A stretch of 60,601 nucleotides of DNA from Furfurilactobacillus siliginis. GTDB taxonomy: Bacteria > Bacillota > Bacilli > Lactobacillales > Lactobacillaceae. The translations under genes were made by a program, and so were the position numbers. Shown in pieces: positions 57,015 to 60,601 of the stretch (positions within the stretch are counted from its first letter, which is position 1; the number at the start of each line of letters is the position of its first letter). The stretch spans positions 2,993 to 63,593 of the forward strand of contig NZ_JQCB01000008.1 of NCBI RefSeq assembly GCF_001437435.1. Direction: 5' to 3'. The notes under the pieces are model-generated. The model was not told the DNA's origin. It saw only the letters and a list, made by a program, of their open reading frames with translations, and did not search any database.

Positions 57015-57353
57015 TTATTTTTTCAAGAGCGCGGAATGTTTTGCTTTAACGACCTGCGCGATGACATCCATGGGCAAGGGCACATTATTCTTAAATTGTA
57101 ACGTCCCCTTACCGGTGCGATACTCAGCGAACTGATCATCAACTACGCCAGGAAAGACGCCAAGATGATCCTTAAACCCACCGATGTAAATGAGGTTTCT
57201 CCCTTGGTCCACAAATGCCGGCATCTGATAGCCGATCTTTTCCGTCACATCAGGGACAAGCTGATGAACCAGTGCGCGTACTGCTTCCAAGCGACTGCGC
57301 ACGGGTTCATCAAAACTTTCAATATATGTCGTTACCACATCAGCCAATTTCAT
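57015..57353 (-). CDS. DUF1801-family protein
   Basis: Protein of 112 residues of the DUF1801 (YdhG/YjhX-like) family. The family features are the N-terminal helical YIESFDEPVRSRLEAVRALV and the central EKIGYQMPAFVDQGRNLIYI and HLGVFPG segments. Structures of relatives show a small alpha/beta fold; no reaction is known. Its start overlaps the end of the TetR gene by 14 bases, so it is translationally coupled to that regulator and is probably under its control. Confidence 0.85.
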   Translation of the reverse strand: MKLADVVTTYIESFDEPVRSRLEAVRALVHQLVPDVTEKIGYQMPAFVDQGRNLIYIGGFKDHLGVFPGVVDDQFAEYRTGKGTLQFKNNVPLPMDVIAQVVKAKHSALLKK

Positions 57354-57930
57354 TACCTCCAGAAATCAATGTTGTCCCATATAATGATGCCAAGTACCGG
57401 TGTGCCTCATCAAGGCCAACGTCATGTTCGTCCACAAAGATCCAGCGTAAAACGAGCAAAATTGTGGCAAAACAGTGATCAATTAGTAATTCTGTTGGTA
57501 GTTGCCCCTTGGTTTTAAACGAATCAACAAAAGTTTTCCGTACCGTTGCCAACAAATAATCGCTTAATCCACTTCGTGCACGACACTCAGCGTTACGCGT
57601 CAGCACACGGGTGACATAATCCCGATGTGCATCAATCAACTGGTAGATTCGGTCAAACGCAGCCACCAAGATTGCCGCTTCAGGTAATGTTTTAAGCGCA
57701 TCAAAATCAAGGCGCACGATTACCTGACCGGCCGCATAATTGAGCAGGTCATACTTATCTTCGAAATAATTGTAAAATGTTGATCGCGGATAATTAGCCG
57801 CCGTACATAAATCATTCACAGTCATTCGTTCAAATTCTTGTTGCGGTAATAAATCTCGCAATGCCAGTGAGAAATCATGTAGCACGCGCTGTGCTTGCCG
57901 TGACGTTTGTTGTTTGGCTGAAAGTTTCAT
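57340..57930 (-). CDS. TetR/AcrR-family regulator
   Basis: DNA-binding protein of 196 residues. The helix-turn-helix MTVNDLCTAANYPRSTFYNYFEDKYDLL is shown here only as VNDLCTAANYPRSTFYNYF (about residues 33-51). The C-terminal domain is helical, of the lactobacillar TetR_C type. The start at 57930 follows AAAGGAG; a longer reading lacks a site. It is divergent from an SDR gene (58070) and coupled to the DUF1801 gene. An inverted repeat in the shared intergenic region is its likely operator. Confidence 0.88.
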   Translation of the reverse strand: MKLSAKQQTSRQAQRVLHDFSLALRDLLPQQEFERMTVNDLCTAANYPRSTFYNYFEDKYDLLNYAAGQVIVRLDFDALKTLPEAAILVAAFDRIYQLIDAHRDYVTRVLTRNAECRARSGLSDYLLATVRKTFVDSFKTKGQLPTELLIDHCFATILLVLRWIFVDEHDVGLDEAHRYLASLYGTTLISGGNEIG

Positions 57931-57955
57931 CAGGTCTCCTTTGGACACTTTTTGA

Positions 57956-57978
57956 GTTCTGTCCAACGCTGGACGAAC
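57956..57978. promoter_or_regulatory. Candidate operator of the divergent TetR regulator
   Basis: gttctgtcca and tggacgaac form an inverted repeat (GTTC-GTCCA / TGGAC-GAAC) around acgc, between the divergent TetR and SDR genes. Half-sites resembling ggac/gtcc also occur at 57943 and 58036. Confidence 0.55.
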
Positions 57979-58069
57979 CTGTTAAAATGCGACTAGTCCT
58001 AAGCTTGTCTGCATTGTAGCATGTTGTGTACAGATGTCCATCTTTAAACAAATTGATCGGAGAAACAAC

Positions 58070-58825
58070 ATGACAAAACAACTAACCGTTTTAATCTCAG
58101 GCGGCACTTCCGGTGTCGGTAAAGCCATTGCGAAAAGTTTTGCACAGCGCAACGCTGACGTAACACTAATTGGTCGTAACGTTGCGCGTGCACAACAAGC
58201 CGTCACTGAACTCCAGCAGCTCACTGGTAATCCAAATATTTCTTATCTTATTGGCGATCTCGCCGATAAAAGGGCTAATCAGAAACTGGCCGATGAGTTT
58301 AAACTGACGCACGCCCATCTGGATGTCCTCGTCAATAGTGCCGGTAGCATTCCTAAAACTGCGACCGAAAACATCAATTTGAATCTCCGCAGTCACTACT
58401 GGCTAACGCATAATTTGGTCGACCTACTCAGCGCAGCACCGACCATGGCACATGTTTTCATAATCACCGGTATGCCACTGGCGATTTACCTTGGACCAAT
58501 TTATGAGCGCCAAAACACCCTATTAGATCGCGGACTGTGGTTACTCACGCATAAAACGTTACTGGTTCGTTTATTAGCTGACCAGCTCAGTTCTCACCAT
58601 GTGGCCGTCAATGCCCTCTTCCCAGGTGGCGTGCAATCGAATCTGTCATCTTGGAATCAATCCGTCTCCAACAATGAGGTGCTCGCCGCTGCCCGCGTCG
58701 TGACAGACCCGCAACTGCAAACTATCACCGGTGGTTTTTTTAGTGACAAGGCACGATCAATCAGTCTAAACCACCGTAAATATAGTGTTGCTCGAGCTAA
58801 AAAGATTCTCACACCGTATTTATAA
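58070..58825 (+). CDS. Atypical short-chain dehydrogenase/reductase
   Basis: SDR-fold protein of 251 residues. The Rossmann motif SGGTSGVGKAIA is at the N-terminus, and VNSAGSIP corresponds to the NNAG region. Where classical SDRs have YxxxK, this protein reads YERQN, so the catalytic lysine is missing. It may therefore bind a nucleotide without classical catalysis, or be an SDR of another type. The start at 58070 follows GGAGA. It is divergent from the TetR regulator that probably controls it. Confidence 0.82.
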   Translation: MTKQLTVLISGGTSGVGKAIAKSFAQRNADVTLIGRNVARAQQAVTELQQLTGNPNISYLIGDLADKRANQKLADEFKLTHAHLDVLVNSAGSIPKTATENINLNLRSHYWLTHNLVDLLSAAPTMAHVFIITGMPLAIYLGPIYERQNTLLDRGLWLLTHKTLLVRLLADQLSSHHVAVNALFPGGVQSNLSSWNQSVSNNEVLAAARVVTDPQLQTITGGFFSDKARSISLNHRKYSVARAKKILTPYL

Positions 58826-58851
58826 ACGCACGACAAACGAAAATGATGAGT

Positions 58852-59035
58852 TACGTTTGGGACATAAGTCATCTTGTTCCAAACTCGCTGTTTGATTTAC
58901 GAACTTAAATAGCGAAAACGTGGGACAAAAGCCAAGTCGCTGTGCAAAGGACGAACTACCCACCGGGTTGAAGCCCAACCCGTACGGCAGTCCTGGATCT
59001 TGCTCACGACTTCTCGACTTTTGTCCCACTCTCAT
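58852..59035 (+). repeat. Structured intergenic repeat, full copy
   Basis: A first hairpin at 58855-58884 (ten pairs, gtttgggaca with tgttccaaac) is followed by a large stem. gtgggacaaaag (58920-58931) pairs with cttttgtcccac (59018-59029). It encloses a 7-bp hairpin at 58964-58982 (CGGGTTG/CAACCCG). The sequence from 58909 closely matches 60514-60601. It sits between convergent genes and may double as a terminator. No coding frame is convincing. Confidence 0.75.
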
Positions 59036-59048
59036 CATTTTTAATTAT

Positions 59049-59603
59049 CTAGTTTGTTTTGTGTGGCATTGAAATCACGATTGAGACCCAGACAACTCGA
59101 ATAATTCCTAACGTCAACGCAACATACGGGATGAAGAATGACAGAATCAAGCTAAACAGCCACCAATAACTACTGCGCCAGATTTGTCGCCATGGAAACG
59201 GTAGTGGTTTTTCCGAAACATCAACCAGCCAACCTAAAACTGCTAACAAAAAGCCCCAACCAATTCCAAGAATACAATATAATGCTTGCGGAACCGCAGC
59301 CCACGGGTATTCTGCGACCCAAGCTGTTGCCACCGGAATGGCGGCGACCCAAAATAGCAGCACCATGTTCACCCAGAACACACCATAAGTGATGTTCTGT
59401 GCTCGTTTAAAAATATCATGATGGCCTAACCACAAATTGATTAGACTAAAAAAGCTGACCGTAAAGGCAACCATCGGAATAAAAACTTTTCCCAATGCAT
59501 GGATCGACGGCTCACTGGGAATCTTTACCTCTAAAATCATAATCGTCATGATAATGGCCAAAATGGCATCCGTTAAAGCTTCAACACGTTGTTTATTTAA
59601 CAT
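59049..59603 (-). CDS. TMEM175-family (DUF1211) membrane protein
   Basis: Membrane protein of 184 residues with about five to six hydrophobic segments. The N-terminal helix RVEALTDAILAIIMTIMILE corresponds to the conserved first helix of the TMEM175/DUF1211 family (R...FSD...AI), whose bacterial members form weakly selective potassium channels. The usual FSD is LTD here. The ATG at 59603 is preferred to an upstream TTG. It stands alone, convergent with the SDR gene. Channel function is inferred from the family. Confidence 0.8.
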   Translation of the reverse strand: MLNKQRVEALTDAILAIIMTIMILEVKIPSEPSIHALGKVFIPMVAFTVSFFSLINLWLGHHDIFKRAQNITYGVFWVNMVLLFWVAAIPVATAWVAEYPWAAVPQALYCILGIGWGFLLAVLGWLVDVSEKPLPFPWRQIWRSSYWWLFSLILSFFIPYVALTLGIIRVVWVSIVISMPHKTN

Positions 59604-59694
59604 CTGGTCTCTTTTCGTCAACTTTATTAATCAATAATCCTTAGTTTAACAATCGTACTAATATCAGTCCACGCCCGGTTGGTCTTTAGACAAC

Positions 59695-59721
59695 AAAAAA
59701 AGATGCCACTATCAGCATCTT
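59695..59721 (-). terminator. Terminator of the NTF2-like gene
   Basis: aagatgc (59700-59706) pairs with gcatctt (59715-59721); seven T follow on the minus strand. Confidence 0.85.
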
Positions 59722-59771
59722 CTTTACCGCACTTAAAATGATCCGCTCAACGACCATCTATCAACGCTCAT

Positions 59772-60107
59772 TTACATCGTGTGAAAAACCTTGGCAACAA
59801 TTTTCCAACCATCGTCACCCTTCATCAGCAGATGAAAGTCGACAAAGTTTTCCCCATGCCAGTTTTCCATGGTTACCCGTGCCGTTGCAACATCGCCGAC
59901 AACATCTAAAACATCAATTTTTGCAATTGAGTCACCCTTGCCAGCTTGATCAATTGCTTCGTATAATCCCTGAGCGGGTTCAGCATTCACAGTGGCATTC
60001 GGATGAAATGCTTGTTTAGTCATCGCACCACTCGTATTACCACCTTCAACGTAGACATTTAACGTTGCAATAATATCTGCATAGTCTTGTACAGTCGCTT
60101 CACTCAT
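59772..60107 (-). CDS. NTF2-like / putative lumazine-binding protein
   Basis: Small protein of 111 residues with the cone-shaped NTF2-like fold typical of the SnoaL/DUF4440 or 'putative lumazine-binding' group. Recognisable parts are DYADIIATLNVYVEGG, MTKQAFHPNATVN, and the C-terminal ENWHGENFVDFHLLMKGDDG followed by WKIVAKVFHTM. The start at 60107 follows GGAGGAAG; an in-frame ATG upstream has no site. It is monocistronic. Substrate or ligand is unknown. Confidence 0.85.
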   Translation of the reverse strand: MSEATVQDYADIIATLNVYVEGGNTSGAMTKQAFHPNATVNAEPAQGLYEAIDQAGKGDSIAKIDVLDVVGDVATARVTMENWHGENFVDFHLLMKGDDGWKIVAKVFHTM

Positions 60108-60149
60108 TTTACTTCCTCCGTCATTCATAATGAAATGCATTAAAATTTC

Positions 60150-60174
60150 TGGAATCCATCGAGGAATGATTCCA
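60150..60174. promoter_or_regulatory. Inverted repeat upstream of the NTF2-like gene
   Basis: tggaat (60150-60155) and attcca (60169-60174), spaced by 13 bases, lie about 45 bases upstream of the start codon. Possible operator; no regulator is encoded nearby. Confidence 0.35.
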
Positions 60175-60308
60175 CATGTATTGTCTGTTATTTACTACCA
60201 CAAGAATACATACAGTTAATCTGGTTTGTTTGTATCAATCCATTTTTTCACTACTTTTGTAATGACAAACACAACGTTACATAGGTAACGACTTTTGACC
60301 CAGGTTTT

Positions 60309-60438
60309 AAATAAGAGTGCAATGCAGCCCGGGTATGACCCGAGCAATTGCAAGAACGGCGATAGTGGGCATCTTCGGCCCACGGACGGCGGTCAGGCAA
60401 TGCACAGGGGGTATGGGCTGAATTGCACGTTTTCACTA
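60309..60438. repeat. Structured intergenic element
   Basis: The outer arms gtgcaatgcagccc (60317-60330) and gggctgaattgcac (60415-60428) pair at 13 of 14 positions. They enclose the hairpins CGGGT-atg-ACCCG (60330-60342) and GTGGGC...GCCCAC (60365-60383). It is not a tRNA: there is no cloverleaf or CCA end. A truncated copy lies at 21473-21513. The 494-base region right of the NTF2-like gene holds this element, the repeat at 60464 and no gene. Confidence 0.7.
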
Positions 60439-60463
60439 TTTAAGTTCGTAAACCAAAAAGGGC

Positions 60464-60601
60464 CTGGGACATAACTAATTATGTCTACAGGTCCATTGTT
60501 GTTTTCTGATTTTCAATAGCGGAAACGTGGGACAAAAGTCAAGCCGCTGTGCAGACTACGAACAACCTACCGGATTGAAGACCAATCCGTACGGCCGTTC
60601 T
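60464..60601 (+). repeat. Structured intergenic repeat, cut by the window end
   Basis: It opens with a hairpin (CCTG, GACATAA / TTATGTC, CAGG) matching 1-29 in reverse. It continues with the same core as 58909-59000, including the hairpin 60571-60589, CGGATTG/CAATCCG. The closing arm lies beyond the window. Confidence 0.75.

Noticed and set aside
60309-60438. tRNA gene
   Set aside because: The fold has no cloverleaf, anticodon arm or CCA end; it is a repeat element.
1-60601. Composite transposon or genomic island bounded by the end repeats
   Set aside because: The content is mostly core genes in conserved order, no transposase or integrase is present, and the repeat also occurs inside the window.

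Overview
The window comes from a low-to-mid GC Gram-positive bacterium of the family Lactobacillaceae. The evidence is the gene order and the leaders: ccpA-pepQ, a dltXABCD operon, mutS2-cvpA, ireB-ruvX, T-box leaders on alaS and valS, mutS-mutL-ruvA-ruvB, rny, recA-cinA-pgsA-rodZ-like-ymfH/ymfF, and valS-folC-radC-mreBCD. Protein sequences look closest to plantarum/brevis-type lactobacilli, but I do not assign a genus. Nearly all genes lie on the minus strand. Plus-strand exceptions are pepQ, a yslB-TetR-SDR cluster, and one SDR gene near the right end. No phage genes, transposases, CRISPR arrays, rRNA or tRNA genes were recognised.

Left to right: (1) 1-460 is gene-free and holds hairpins, including a 149-bp near-perfect palindrome, between ccpA and its probable terminator. 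(2) 460-2785: the carbon catabolite regulator CcpA, divergent from the dipeptidase PepQ, with a cre-like site between them. (3) 2843-6806: two small envelope-associated proteins, an aldo/keto reductase, a phosphodiesterase, XTP/dITP pyrophosphatase and glutamate racemase. (4) 6997-9047 (+): YslB-like protein, a TetR regulator and an SDR oxidoreductase. (5) 9150-13610: the D-alanylation operon, including the 48-residue DltX. (6) 13785-25214: thioredoxin, MutS2, CvpA, YrzB-like, RuvX, IreB, AlaS with a T-box, CshB, an NrnA-like DHH phosphoesterase and DinB. (7) 25333-33920: YajC, RuvB, RuvA, MutL, MutS and RNase Y; queA and tgt are not between ruvB and yajC. (8) 34073-38723: an accessory block of two ABC transporters, one with its own GntR/YtrA-type regulator and an operator on its promoter. 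(9) 38867-45755: RecA with an SOS box, CinA, PgsA, a RodZ-like protein and two M16-family proteins. (10) 45909-48515: a polar amino acid ABC transporter behind an unusual T-box leader with one specifier stem and two complete antiterminator/terminator platforms. (11) 48519-55828: MreD, MreC, MreB, a short RadC, FolC and ValS with a T-box; maf and minCD are absent from this locus. (12) 56146-60107: Tpx, a 46-residue basic protein, DUF1801 and TetR genes divergent from an SDR that lacks its catalytic lysine, a TMEM175-like membrane protein and an NTF2-like protein. (13) The right end and the 58.9-kb gap carry intergenic repeats that fold into conserved stems.

The window is mostly housekeeping: DNA repair (MutS, MutL, RuvAB, RecA, DinB, MutS2), cell envelope and shape (Dlt, MurI, PgsA, RodZ-like, MreBCD), translation (AlaS, ValS) and RNA decay (RNase Y, CshB, NrnA). 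SOS boxes tie recA and dinB together. T-boxes tie alaS, valS and the amino acid transporter to tRNA charging. The most unusual items are the two-platform T-box (48090-48459), the long palindrome after ccpA, and the repeat families, one of which shows a compensated base pair between two copies. Base composition, folding energies and homology were judged by eye; nothing was computed.
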